From Tetracladium setigerum (lineage: Eukaryota; Ascomycota; Leotiomycetes; Helotiales), in the NCBI GenBank assembly GCA_031472005.1, contig PZJY01000003.1:3286001-3350000 (forward strand): a DNA stretch of 64,000 bases. Direction: 5' to 3'. This document shows, in pieces, positions 20,775-33,855 of this stretch. How positions within the stretch are numbered: position 1 is the first letter of the stretch; each line of letters begins with the position of its first letter. The notes below the pieces were generated by a model. That model did no database searches and had not been told where the DNA came from. It was given only the letters and a program-made list of their open reading frames with translations. The position numbers and the translations under genes are program-made.

Positions 20775-23700
20775 TTGTTAGATCGGCGTTGAGACTTCAC
20801 TTTCTCTCTGTTGACCAACGCAGAAACTTCCACGGCCGACGAGAAATTTAGTCTTGGCATGACATCGGCGATAACGATAGGGCTTTCTTTGTCTGCAGGC
20901 ATTCGAGAATAGAAAACATATTAAAAGATCTGGGATCCTTTCACAAAGCCCTTTCCCAATGTTAATTGATATGTAATTACCTAAGTTAACAAAAAGAATT
21001 ACAGTACAATAAAAAGATTGGTTTAGGAGGTGATAGAGAAGAGACAATTGAAGTTCACTGGCTATACCAAACGTACTCTTGAATATCCAAATATAGTTGT
21101 TAAAACTATTGCATTTCAATAGGACAAAAACGAACAAACAAAACATCCAGGCCATGTTCAAACAGAGTGTTTGCTTCAAGCAACTGATAAGTCTCGTTCC
21201 CAATGGCATGCAGTTTGCCCTCCCCTACCTTGTCAATAATGCAGGTCGGCAAGGTACTCTGAAGTATACCTCCAGCTTTCAGCTCTCAAAAGTCCAGCCA
21301 AAGGTCAAAACGCAAACAGAACCTAATAGCCTGTGCAGTAGTATATCAGATTAGCAAAGATCGAAAGATAAGATATCCTCCAAAATCCGCAGTTTCTTGC
21401 GGTATACTAAACAAGTGACCAACGAGAATAGTAAAGATCAGCAGGTCCGGGCTTTTCCCCTCTCCTTCAGCTCATACAGTCCTACTCGTGCTCGTGCATT
21501 CACACCACCAAACGGCTGATCCAAAGCTCAGATGTGTGCACACCTAGAGGCTTGAAGCCTTCTCGAGCCAGGAAAGAGAAAATCGAGTAGATCTGTGCCC
21601 CGGTGGCGTCGAGTCGGAGGAGAGGAGAAAAACATACTGGACTTCTAGATGGTGGGAATAAGCTTCGCGTTAGTGGCTATTTGTGGCTATTTGTGGCTTC
21701 GTTGGTTGATCTATAAGGGTGTCTAGTGAAGTCAAAAGCAACTGATCGGATTCTTGTTTGTGGTCTCGGGGATTTGGGAATGCTATGAAACGGATGGCGC
21801 TTTGCTCGAGTGTTGAGTCGGGGCGATGCGTTGGTTGAGGTTGAGTCCTGTGGGATCGGGTCCTTGCAGGTTTGATGGTGCCCGAGAAGTAAGGTACAGT
21901 AGTACCCAGGTTACTCGAGTAGTAGTGTGGGAATGTCAATCAATTTGACATTTTACTGCCGTTTTGCAATTCCCAGCAAGCCTGATCGTATTGCAAGCAA
22001 GTTCTGGCACAGGAGAAAGGATCGCGTGCAAACGCAATTTATTTAGTTAATGTAGATCTTGGATTGTAGAATCATAGTTCTGGCCGCTACTAAACACTAC
22101 AGTGATAGTTATCTCAAGTGAAGGGTACCTGCAACTCTACCTACCTTATGTGTTGGGTTAGTAATCGTGTTATCGAGATGGTCTGTACATCACCAGCGAT
22201 TCCGAATTTGAAGCGAATGGACGGCTTACATAGGTACCTACTACCTAGGCATCTTCCTGTAATTAAATTACCTCTGTCGGATAATCGGATGTCAACCTTC
22301 AGATAATTCCAGAGAAAGGAAAGCGAATTTCCATTTGCAGAATCTCAAATACTTGCAATCTTCCACGTGGTCTTGATGGCAGTTGCAGATCATTGTTGCA
22401 ATGTCGCGATCTCGATAAGCAGTGACAAGGTGAAGTAAGTCCACAGTCACAATTACGAGGCCGCGGTAATGGTCCGCTAGCCCAGGCTGGACTTCAAATT
22501 AGCAAGACTTCTTGTCCCAGCTAAAAGCAGAAGGTGTGTTGAACTTCTCCAAGACTGGAGCTTGGCTTGGAGCGAATAAGGCATCGAAGCTGGATCCGTG
22601 CCGCCCCTGAATCAAGAATCAAGATAACGGCACGAGGGGCGAGGGAGGGATCAGGGATGCCCGCAATTTGACTTTGTTTCGTTAAGGTTACTTTGAGCTT
22701 CAAAGCAGTTAGCATCCTCGACAACACTTCAATCAGTAATTCAAATCCCGCAAAATCAAATGACCACCTACGTCAAACAAATCGAGGAACGGTTGGAAGT
22801 GTAAGCGCGGATCTCGCCAGGCCACCACCACCAGTGCCGTGAAATGTCTCGGGGACAAAAGAAAAGCGGCTTGAAGTCCTGGAAACAGATCGCAACTGTG
22901 GCATTTGTGCAACCACAAATCGCTTTCGCTCTTCTCCCTTTTTGCGCCGTGCGGTTGGTGGACGTTGTGTTGCCATTGAAGCGGGAGATTACGCCGGGGG
23001 GCTTGAAGAAGTTGTGAGGGGCGTGAACACTCGACCGGTGAAATGGCGGAGGGAGTGACCCCCTATTGGCTGAAACGAAAGATTAGGCTTTGGTTCCTGC
23101 ATAGGTTTACATTGCCCAGGGCCAGAAAGCAGGGGAGTGCGTGGTGCATTTCGATGGTGGAGTTTTCCAGAACTTGGCCTTCTCTTCATCATGATTCTGC
23201 TGTTTGAAGGAGCAAGTATTTGGCCAATAATGAGAGTAAAGTCGATGTCATTGATAATTCAAAGAGGACAAGTAATTGTTAGACGTTTATGGTAAACGGA
23301 AAAGTGTGTTTGTTAGGAGTTATCACTGGTCTTGGGACTATTGCTTGCACCTAGCCGTCGCAAACGAAAAAAAATGTCAACATCGGCTAACGACCCGAGT
23401 ATTTCGAGCTTTTTGATACCGCCGGTCTCTCTCCCCTTCCACAATTGCCAATTATAGCACCAGATCACCACACTTATGACAATTCTATATGGTGCCATGT
23501 TTGAAGCATCAATTTCTCCATGCACTCAAATGTCCTCGATTGCACTGGGCTTCCTTTCTAGGCCAGAGACGGGCAGCAGGCCAAGAGCACCAAGGAGCGA
23601 CTCCTACACTTTCTCCTTCCCAATGCATCCCCGTCCAGGATGCAACTTGCAAGGGCCGCCTGGAAACGGTTACTCGGATCTCCCATCTTTCTCCACCCTT

Positions 23701-24168
23701 TCCACGGATTCCACTCTTTCTGGCAGCTTGGTCCTCTCAAGTTGTCCCAAGACTCCAAGAGACTCAATCTGAGATGTGGGTGGCGGCATCCCCACCAGCA
23801 TCGCATCGTCCCATCCCTCCTCCTCAAGCTCCATCTTTTCTTTAACGAACGATTCTCGCTTCTTCCTATCGACTTCGATCGTCCGTTCGTTCGTTCGTTT
23901 GCATTGCCAACGCCTTGGAACTTCTTGAGTCCGCAGTTAGGCCATTTTCCTTAGCTTGCAATCAGAGCTATGGGCAATTGATAAAGACGTTGCCTTGTCA
24001 CCGCGTTCTTCTTCTTTTCCCTTTCGGTCCTTTGAGCAACTTGGACGTCGTCGTTCTGTCGTTGTACCGCCGCCCTTTCTTTAATCGCGTCTTCCCATCC
24101 TCGGTGTTGACATTCCACTCGCTCACAACACAGTCTCTCGACGATCCAGTCGAGTACTACCACCCAAG
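20775..24168. promoter_or_regulatory. 3.4-kb divergent intergenic region between helicase and WSC gene
   Basis: Contains promoters for both outward-facing genes. I see no gene, tRNA or repeat element. A palindromic cluster TAGGTACCTACTACCTAGG lies at 22231-22249. The last 650 bases before the WSC gene are pyrimidine-rich, with TTCG repeats (about 23882-23900), typical of a strong fungal promoter or leader. Confidence 0.5.
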
Positions 24169-27100
24169 ATGACTCGCTTCATCTCGGCCACATTCGTTTT
24201 CGCGTCTATTCTGTCACTCTTTTCTCAAAATGTCGCCGCTCTCGGCGCCACAGATACCATTACCTGGGGAGGGGATAACTCCAGGACCGGATATCAAACG
24301 TATGAGCATCAATTCATCTTATCTAACCTCACCACAACCAAACGAATTGATTTCATTTAAATCATGGTAAAATGGCCGCTAACGATACTTCAGTAATCAT
24401 AATATGGACCCCTCCATCGTGGGAAGTCCAAGCTTCGGTCAGCTCTTCAGAACCACCCTGCCAGGCAAATACAATAACGCAGATGAACAAATCTTCTCGC
24501 AACCTCTCGTCTACACTGCTGCTGACGGCATCCAATATGTCTACGTTGCCACCACTCAAAACAACCTGTACAAGCTTGACGCAAAGACTGGTGTCATCGT
24601 CGCTCAACGAAACCTACACATTCCTTTCATGGTTGCTGACTTGGACGGATGTACTGATATTTCACCCCTCATTGGAGTCACAGGCACTGGTGTGATTGAT
24701 CCAGCCACGAACACTTGGTATATCATTGCAAAGACATATGCCGACCAGACACAACTCGGAGTGGCGCAAGGAAGACCGGCAGGAAGACAGATTCTCCATG
24801 CAGTCAGCGTCGAAGATTTGTCCGAGCGAGAGAATTTCCCCAAGGATCTCGAGGGGACCTCTGCACGAAACAACCCAACCAGATTGTTCAATGGAGGCAT
24901 CCACCATCAACGCCCTGCTCTTCTCCACTCTGGAAACTTCATCTATGCCGGCTTTGGTTCCCACTGCGTCAAATTCAACTTCACCGGATGGATTATGGGC
25001 TGGGACAAGACGACGGGAGAGACTGTGGAGAGATACGCACTTTTGGGTGAAGGTGTGACGAATCAGGTTGAAGGAGCTGGTATGTGGATGTCTGGAGGAG
25101 GTATTGCTTCGGACAACGCAGGTTCACTCTTTTTCTCTACTGGAAATGGATACGCATCTCAGCTCGATCTCATTCCCGTCAATGGCCGTAATCCACCATC
25201 CGCCCTCGAGGAAGCTGCCGTTCACATGACTATCGCAGAAAACGGTGCTTTGTCAGTCGTCGATTTCTTCATGCCTTGGGAGAAGAAACAACTTGATGGA
25301 GCCGACAAGGATCTGGGAACAAGTCCACTACAGATTCTGCCAAGTGAATTTGCTTGTGGTGATATTCGAAGAATCGGAGTCGTCACGGGAAAGAGTGGAA
25401 AGACCTATTGGCTCAACTTGGATGATTTGGGGGATACAGAAATGGCCCAAACAAACTAGACAGGATTATCCAGGTGTTTCAGAATGAGAACTCTGTCTAC
25501 GCTGGAGCAGGTGTCTATCCCGGAGAAGGTGGATACATCTACATCAACGGTACGTTTTTCTCAATCACTTTAATAGCAATCGCTAACTCCGTATAGTCAT
25601 CAAGTTCCCAACCCACGCTTTCAAGTTTTCTTGCGATGCTGGTGTTCCATCATTCACCAAGGTCGCCGATGCTCCCGCGAAGAATGCCGAACAACTCGGT
25701 GTAGGCCACGGAACTGTCACATCTCTCAATGGCCAGGTCGGAACCGGTCTCGTTTGGACTACTGACATGGAGAACTATGGACTGAAAATCTACAACGCAG
25801 TCCCCGTAAATGGATTATTGACGATGATCAAAGGCTTCAACATTCCCTACGTCACCAAGTTCAGTCGTCCAGCATTTGGTGATGGACGTGCCTACGTTGG
25901 AACAACCAAGGGATTCCTTTATGGCTTCGGATCCCCTGTCAATTTGCCATTGAACTGCACAGGTCCGAATGAATTTGGCATCAGCAACATTGGTGTTTCC
26001 ACCGACACGAAAACCATCACTTGCACAAGCAATGTTGCTCTCACGATTTCAAGCATCGTCATGACTGGAAATCCTAATTTCGTGCTCGTTTCTCCACCTG
26101 AGACCCCTCGTGTAGTCGCTGCCAAAGGAACAATTTCTTTCCAAGTGTACTTCAACCCGTCGATCGTCGGTGCTCTATCATCTGATATTGTTATCACAAC
26201 CGTCAACAATGTCGCTGGCTACTCCACCAACACTCCAGTCACACTTCGTGGTACAGGTCAGAGTGTTGCCCCCCTCCTCGCAGTCACTCCTCCTGTTCTC
26301 GCTTTCCCAGGTGCAATCACCGGAATGGATTTGGGTGGAATCAACCAATCTGCCATTTTCATCAACCAAGGAAACACCCCACTCGTAATCACCAACATCT
26401 TGTACTCCATCGTCAGTGAGACCGGACCTTGGATTCCCGCCATCGCTACCGGATCGGGACCCAAGGCAAGCGCCTTCACCTTCATTGGCTTGCCCTCCGT
26501 TATCCCACCGCAAAGCAGTGTGACTGTCATAGTCAACTTTGACACTTCGGTTACCGGTAACTACGCAGCCTACCTCAGCATTGCTTCAAACGGTGGAACC
26601 AGGATCTTTGATGCCGTCGGTGTTGCTGGCTCTCCTCCAGTAGCCCTTGTAGAGTTCCAGACCATTGATGGGCTTGGCTGGGTGCCATACGAGCATGGCA
26701 AGAGCTTCACTTTTGGCAATGTAACTCAGGGCAACACTCGCACCTTGAAATTGAGAGTCACCAACAACGGTACTGCAGATGCTGGTGCTCTATCCCTCAC
26801 AGTATCGAAACCTCCATTTGGTCTTCCTGGCATAATCGGCGCGGCTAATCAAGTCGATCTTGCCGAAGGAACCAGCTTGGGACCTGGAGAGAGCGCAACA
26901 GCTAACATTTACTGCTCTGTCCCTAAGTCGCAGTGGAACGTGAATCCAATTCAAGGCAACACTCAATGGACTTTGAATGTAAATGACATCAACTTTGTCA
27001 AACAAGACATGCAATTTGATTGTCTCGGAGTCTCCGAACAATCTGCACCTTACAACCCTGATGGCAGTGGTCAAGGTAGATACAGATATATTGGATGCTA

Positions 27101-29576
27101 CTTGGAGAACAATCCCCTCCGCCAGCTGAAGACTCAATTCTATGGCAACAACAGCAACACTATTCCTATGTGCACAAATGCTTGTGGTGCTGCCAATGCT
27201 ATATTCTGTGGTACGCAGTACAACAGAGAGTGCTGGGGTGGTCCAACCATTCCAACTCAAAAGGTTGCCGACATCAATTGCAACTTCCCTTGTAGCGGTG
27301 ATCTACTCCAGACCTGTGGTGGAAATGGCGAAGGAGATGGAGCAGGAAGATCTTACATTTCATTGTTTGCCGACGCCATCCAATATGACGGAAACACGAC
27401 TACGCCTGTCACGACTACCGCCAGCGGCACATCTCCTACTGCTGTGCCTGGAGGCCCAGTTACCAATCCTGGTGTTGGAAAGTATGTTAGCATCGGATGT
27501 TATACCGAAGCAACCACTGGCCGAGCTCTCATCAACAACTTTGCAATGGTCAACAGAACTGTCGCAAACTGTCTCGCGGGATGTGGACTTAAATCCTATA
27601 CCTACGCTGGTCTGGAATACGGCCAAGAATGTTGGTGTGCAAATTCATTCGCTGCGGGAGCTGTACCAGCACCCATCACTGACTGTAAAATGCCGTGCGT
27701 GGGTAATACCACCGAGTTCTGTGGTGGAAATTCGAGATTGAATGTTTACCAGTTGAATGGTGTTATTTCTTCTACAACAACGACCAGCACGACGACGACA
27801 ATTTCAACAACAACTTCCCTAGCCACTTCTACAAGCGCGACATCAAGCGATTCTTCGTCCTCTTCAAGCACCGCATCGTCGTTGAGCAGCTCTTCCACGA
27901 CCGCTGCCTCCTCAACCACCACAACTTCGACGTCATCGGCCACGGCCACACCAACCGGTCCGGCTGTCAAGAAAGTCGTGGGAGCATATACTTTCCAAGG
28001 ATGCTACACTGAATGGACTGTTGGAAGAACGTTGAATTTGAGATCATACGCCAACGATTCAATGACCCTAGAATCTTGTGCCGCGTTCTGTACCGGAGCT
28101 ACCTACTTTGGTGCAGAGTATGGACGAGAGTGTTACTGTGGAAATGCCATTCGCGAGCCTAGTGTCCTTGCGCCAATTCAATCCGAATGTAGCTACCTTT
28201 GTGCAGGAGACAAATCGACCTTCTGTGGTGGATCAGTGAGAATTCAAATGTACATGTTGACTCCTCAAGTCTCAACAACGACAACTGTTACTTCTTCGAC
28301 CATTATCTCATCTTCTTCAGCTTCATCAAGCACAATCTCAACCACAATCAGCACTTCTGCCTCGACAACAGCTTCAAGTTCCTCGACTACTTCCAGTCCA
28401 AGTTCTTCGAGCGCAACGTCGTCAACTTCAGCTACTTCAAGCACTACCATCTCGAGCACAACATCGTCGACTTCAGCTACTTCAAGCACGACCCTCTCGA
28501 GCACAACAGTTTCAAGCTCAACAAGCACAACAACCAAACCATCAGGCCCAACAATTGTTCCTTCTGCAGGCGCGTACACGTATCAAGGATGCTACGGCGA
28601 ATCGGCATCTCTCAACCTCGGCAGATCTCTCCCATTGGCATTCTTCCCTGACGACACTCTTACAATTCAAATGTGTGCTCAGAGTTGTGCAGCTTACACC
28701 TACTTTGGAGCCGAATATGGCCGCGAGTGTTGGTGTGGAAACACATTGAATGCAGGATCTTGGAAGGTCGCTGATACTGAGTGTAACACGGTCTGCAAGG
28801 GTGATGCTACACAGTTCTGTGGTTCCGGTAACAGGTTGAATGTTTATTCAAAGCAAGCCGTCGTTAGTACCACGACAACGACGCTTCCAAGCACTACCAC
28901 CACGACCCTTTCAACGACCACAACCACTCTTTCAACGACCACAACTACGCTCGCAACGACAACGACAACGCTTTCAAGTAGCACGACTACTACCTCTCCA
29001 AGCTCAAGCACCACAACAACGATAGTCCGAAGTGGAAATCCTCAAATAGCAACTTCGAGCTCTCCAAGTTTGAGCACTACAACGACAATAGTCCGAAGTG
29101 GAAATCCCCAAACAACAACCTTGAGCACGACAACAGCCACTACGACAACCACGATTCGTAACGGGAACCCAGCCAGTTCAAGCACAACCACATCTGAAAT
29201 CCCAGTCTACACCGGTCCACCAGTCACCTCTGGTGGAAACGTAAATTTCACATATTACTCCTGTGTATCTGAACCATCATCCGGCAAACTCTTCCCCAAA
29301 CAAGTCGAAAACAATGGCACCCACATGACCATCGACCGCTGTCTGTCCGTGTGCTCCCAATATAAATACGCTGGTGTCGAGTACGGTCGTGAGTGTTGGT
29401 GCGGAGACACCATCAACTTCGCTGGCAATGCGGCCGTCACACCAGGAACAAACGTCAGTGACTCCAACTGTAACTTTGGATGTCCGGGCAATAGCTCGCA
29501 GTTCTGCGGAGCAGGCAATTTCATTAATTTGTACTGGTACGACTTCCAAAAGGCAGCAGCTAATTCTGAGTCGTGA
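24169..29576 (+). CDS. secreted giant protein: PQQ-like propeller, Ig-like region and five WSC domains
   Basis: Predicted 1755-residue secreted protein. Exons 24169-24299, 24394-25549 and 25597-29576. A signal peptide (residues 1-25, hydrophobic FVFASILSLF) leads into a quinoprotein-like beta-propeller (about 30-500; WGGDNSRTGYQT, then YVATTQNNLYKLD, GKTYWLN). Next come Ig-like repeats of about 100 residues with TLRGTGQ and IPPQSSVTVIV motifs (about 500-900), then five WSC domains starting near 923, 1057, 1225, 1421 and 1644. Each has the Cys pattern GCY...C..C...EYGRECWCG...C...C.G....CGG. Ser/Thr linkers, probably O-mannosylated, separate them. WSC domains bind carbohydrate, so a cell-wall or glycan-associated role is likely. 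The propeller could bind a cofactor or be purely structural. The frame breaks at the GGGGG run (25429-25433): one additional G restores LGGYRNGPNKLD. No GPI or transmembrane tail. Confidence 0.9.
27770..27960 (+). repeat. Ser/Thr-coding low-complexity linker between WSC2 and WSC3
   Basis: ACA/ACG/TCA/AGC-rich codons encode an almost pure Ser/Thr stretch. Comparable linkers follow at about 28275-28550 and 28865-29190. Such segments are usually heavily O-glycosylated in fungal wall proteins. Confidence 0.75.
29011..29180 (+). repeat. internal direct repeats coding TIVRSGNPQ
   Basis: Two nearly identical units (ACGATAGTCCGAAGTGGAAAT and ACAATAGTCCGAAGTGGAAA, about 68 nt apart) and a diverged third (TIRNGNP) lie in the linker before WSC5. 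A local duplication in a Ser/Thr-rich tract. Confidence 0.75.
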
Positions 29577-30709
29577 GGATCATGGTAAATGAAAAGTATG
29601 AAAATTGGAGAAGAATTCTGTAGATATTGTTTATATAGCTTAAAGGGAGGGAGTTGAGTTGGAGCCCCTTGAGTACACATTTTGCATGAGTTTGTATGTT
29701 ATGTTTTATATGATCTTTTACAGCAACACTGCATTCATCAGTCTTTTCCGCGTTTTCTTTTGCAATCCTTGATTTTTGTTTTCATCAATTGTCATTCATT
29801 AGAGGCTCGTTTCATAAAGCAAGATGAGAAAGTGAGATGCATACACATGTATGGTACATTTACGGAAGTATGAAGTTGAGCGCCAACAAAAGGGAAACAT
29901 TGGGTTGGAGTGGATGGGATATTTTTCTGTGGTTGTTACTAGACTCGGACATGATGGAGTGGAAGGGGGCTGATGATTGGTGGGGATTGATGTATTGTCA
30001 TATCGAGTCGAGAGTATGAATGAGTACATATAGATATTAGTATTAATCATAATATTGATATTTCAATTCATGAATTGCCCACCTTGTCCCCTTGTGCCCT
30101 TGTGTGATTGTCATTGATTGTCAGTAAAGATGGAGTTTCAAGCGTCTCTCTTCTTGCTTCTTCTCTTCTTACCAGACCAGTGGGTCTCAGATGCGAAACG
30201 AAGGTAGATCTGCGTATGTATGTTTGACATCTGTTTGATATAGGGTCTTCAATTTGTCCTTTTATATCGGGAAGTTGATGTCCTGCCGATTTCTTTCCGG
30301 GTTTCGTTGGGAGGTGGGATGAGATTTGCAGATGGGAGTGAGACTCGTCACTCGTAAGACCGATAGTTAGAAGGATGGATGGATGAGTCTCAGAACGCCC
30401 CTTTGTCATTTGCTCCTTCGCGATGGTAGGCGTTTTGGATTCTGTGAAATCCTGAACGCAACACTGGAACTGGGATGGGCTTAGCTACCTATCTTGTGTG
30501 TACCTCAACGGATCTTTCTGGTTCTTGAAGCCGTGCCGTTGATATTGTTAACCTTTCCTGAAACTCTTTGCAGTCGTTTAACGCAATTAACTACATATAT
30601 AACAAATCTTCTTTTAAGAAAAACTTTGATTCGCCGGCGAGGAGGATGAAGAGCTTCTGGTCTCAAAACTTCCTGTTGAACTTGACAGAATGAAAAATTT
30701 GATCAAATC
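29577..30709. other. intergenic stretch between convergent genes, no gene seen
   Basis: Holds the 3' ends of the WSC and HET genes. AT-rich, with several weak polyadenylation-like AT stretches (29990-30070). No coding-like sequence. Confidence 0.5.
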
Positions 30710-32905
30710 TCAAATGATCTTCACATGATACATCTTCGCCTCTTGCTCCCCTCCCTCAACAACTTCGCCTTCCCAATGCAGCCCCTCGCCACAATCAAAC
30801 CTCTCAAACCCACCCTCCAGAACCCCCAACCCCCCTCTAACATCCTGAAAACTACACTTCCAACTTCCCCATCTCCTAAACACGCCAGTATCTACCTCGT
30901 CCCTCACCAACACCAGCCCCGTAGCCCAAGTACACCATTTCCCCGTCCGCACTTCAAACACATCCTCCCGCAAAGGAATACAGTATAAGTTCTTGACCTC
31001 AAACCCGCATTCTTTACCGTCAAAAGATATATCAGGGCGAAATCGTGCGTTAGATTCCTTCTCTGCAAATACCGTGCCAGGGAAGAAAGTCGAGAAGGGA
31101 TTGAAGTTCTCCGGACTGCAGCAGCCGCAGCGAGCGGCGTCGGTGTTGTATATGAGTGAAGTCTCGCATATCCGTGTCTGGATGATGATGAATCCGCCTG
31201 GTTCTTGAACTCCAAACTCAGTGGAGGTGCTCCGATCGATGGAGATGACCTTTGCTAATTCGCGAGAGATGTGATTGTACTTGCTGTCCTGGGGGATGTC
31301 ATCAGAGTGGTAGTTCACCCTGGCGGGATGAGAGGATGCCCAGGACCATGATGGTGCTATGTACACAACACCCGTCAACTGTTTCTGCGATCCATTGCGG
31401 ACATACCACAAAAGCTGATTCAGCATGTCGCTACCCCAAAGACCGGCGAAGTAATCACCAGGAATGCTGTGATACATCAAGCAATAGTGAAAGTATATGG
31501 CGATACCTGTTAATCCAATTAGTTTGTCTGTGGGGAAGGTTAGTTTGCAATTCGTATATGCATTTACGTGTTGCGCCCATGACTTGAATATCGCTGCGCG
31601 GGAAGCTTCGCGATCCATTGTGAACGGGACTATTTTATTGGTGTAGGGTTCTTGAGACACCCAGTTCTCGAAGGGAGGTGTCTTGATTGGAAATATTTCG
31701 GAGAGTCTGCAGGAATTGCATTCCCAAGCGATGCTTTTTTCTCCAAAGTAGAGGTTCCGATGTGTTAGGATTCTTTCTTGGTACACCCATGCCCGAGAGA
31801 ATAGGGGGAGCCTTTCGGCTGTATTTTGCCAATGGTTTCGGTCTATGATTCGGAAACGATTGAAGTTCACCATGAATGTTGCCTGCATATCTTCATTATG
31901 GTGGGGTTGGTTTGCGAAGAATAGACCTCCTCGCCCGTCAATTGCAGCAGCAGCCGCAATGTTGAGGTATGAATACAGGTAAACGGCATCCATCCTAAGA
32001 GCTTCTTTGGACCAGTCCTCGGGGCTATCTTGGATAATGCAGAGGGAGTCAATCCAAAGATATTTAATGCCAAGAAATCGTGCGGTTGTGATGGCATCTT
32101 GAAAGGTTTTGGAGAGTGTTGTGAAGTCGATGGACATGAAGAACGAACGGATATTTGAGGAGAGTAATTGAACTGGCTTGTAGCTCCCCCAGCAATGGGA
32201 GAGGGTGGCATATTTGGAGTTTTGAGGAATATTGGCTTCCGATTCAAGGTGAATGAAGGAGGAAGCATTCGTACCAATGGATAACAGGCGCGTGGGAATA
32301 TACCTATGGGGAGAAGCGGATGAGCATTTCTCATGATGAATGCATCTATTCAACCAGACTCGTGCGCACTCTAGGGCAGTTCCGTACGACTCCCAAGAAG
32401 TGGGGCCTTCTTCTGTTGTTGGTGTATCTGTTTTGACTTAGTACTAGTCGTGGGCATAATGATGCAACACAAACAAACCTGAAATAGGAAGCATAGATAG
32501 CAGTCCCACAGGAGAAGCGAAGACCGAACTTTGAGTGAATTCAATCGTCCACATCTTGTCTATACCCCATCCACTCTTCTTGCGAAGGTATGCGAGTTTG
32601 GGGTAAATTCCACCGTCCACAAAGCGATCGGGATTGCAGCTTTGTATCACTCGACAGAAACGACAGTCTTCCGTCTTGAGTCGTTGGTCCTCTTGAAAGC
32701 GTGCAAGCTGAACGCATGTATTCTCGCTGGTAAAAGGCGTCTCGTCCCCATTCTTGCCAACGTATTTGCCTAGTTCTTGCATGATGCAGTTGCAGTTATG
32801 ACAGAGATCTGGGTGCAACGTATGTTGAAGCTTCGTGGAGGGAGGGATATCGTCGTTCCATCCTGGTAGAAGTTTTTCACTCCGAGCCTCGTAGTGGTCT
32901 CCCAT
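30710..32905 (-). CDS. HET-domain (heterokaryon incompatibility) protein
   Basis: Two exons (32905-32479 and 32427-30710) with a clean 51-nt intron (GTTTGT...AACAG) give 714 residues. The start at 32905 opens a Cys/His-bearing N-terminal region (LCHNCNC, CRFCRVI) common before HET domains. The HET core lies at about 212-320: KYATLSHCWGS, TFQDAITTARFLGIKYLWIDSLCIIQD, EDWSKEALRMDAVYLYS and NIAAAAAIDGRGGLF. Later family motifs are present: RAWVYQERILTHRNLYFG, EC, and PSWSWAS. HET proteins trigger cell death on recognition of non-self after hyphal fusion, but most genomes carry dozens and few have a proven partner. Complete and uninterrupted, so probably functional. Transcribed away from the GRF-finger gene. 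Confidence 0.93.
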
Positions 32906-33855
32906 CCTGAAAATGTGGTTTGATACTCGGAATGAATGAAGAATGACAATCCGCTTTCAAGACCGGTATGCGCAGCGAGAATATTTGCTCCTTGGTGGCT
33001 TAGTGGTGAATAAACGACCTCCAAGGTTTGAGAGAAGTCTGTACAACAGTTAATGAAAATGTGAATCAAGGCTTTATCGGCAGACAAGTGTCGAGAGATA
33101 TCACAAGGTAACATTAAGGGAGGTTTATGTTTTGTTGAAGATGGAGGGGAAGCTGCGCCTCAACTCGAGCTGACTCTTCTCCCCTCCATCTGAACAGAGT
33201 CTATGTTCGGTGAGGATGGACAAAAACCATGAATGAAATCAAAAAGACACGACAAAACCCAGTGTATCAGCATGAAATCTGGGCTAGTGCTATCAAAATG
33301 TTAAGAGGAAAAGGCCCGAGGAAGCTGAGGAAGTCAAGAGCAGCCTTGGCACGATTTTAGTGTTGGCACGCTAACTTCTCCACGGCAGGCAAACAATGTC
33401 CATCCTTCCACGCCATAATCCTTTTCATCCGAATGTCAACAAACGCAAGCGACAGGCTAGTGTCGTTGTCATTCATATTTTCATCTTCATCTACCTTTCA
33501 CACGTTCTCTCTTTTCCGTCGTTTCTGCCCTTTTCTTCAAATCGCGATGCTGATCAGCCTCTTTTCTTGGAATATTGATTTCGCTGCAGAAAAGAGGTGG
33601 CTGGGGCGTTTGAAGTACTCAGAACCGCCAGCCTCATCAATTCGCATGCATGTTGTCGTTTCTCTGAGTGACCACCACCGTAAACAATCAACAGCGCGCA
33701 AAGAGTATGCCTTACTATGCGCCGTGGCTTTCCAGCGATTCCATGGCAGCAGTTGAAATAGAGAGTTCTTTCTCGCTGGCTTGAAATCCGCATCGCAAGA
33801 TCTTTGATTCAAACTGAACAGAACGACCCCGCAGACAAGCCTCGATACATTCAAT
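32906..33855. promoter_or_regulatory. divergent intergenic region between HET and GRF-finger genes
   Basis: 950 bp between outward-facing starts; both promoters must lie here. CT-rich tracts around 33470-33545 precede the plus-strand gene. No gene or repeat seen. Confidence 0.5.

Noticed and set aside
20329..20781. Open frame of 150 codons on plus within the helicase gene
   Set aside because: Antisense shadow; all DEAD-box motifs are on the minus strand.
22590..22660. Possible hairpin or tRNA-like structure (GTGCCG...CGGCAC)
   Set aside because: Only a six-base stem; no cloverleaf, no TTCGA-type loop or acceptor stem.
28265..28579. Open frame on minus rich in Val/Glu within the WSC gene
   Set aside because: Antisense reading of a Ser/Thr-coding simple repeat; not a coiled-coil gene.
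32770..33114. Upstream open frame on minus as an additional HET exon
   Set aside because: Overlaps the real first exon in another phase and has no splice site that would join it; the ATG at 32905 already opens the conserved N-terminal region.
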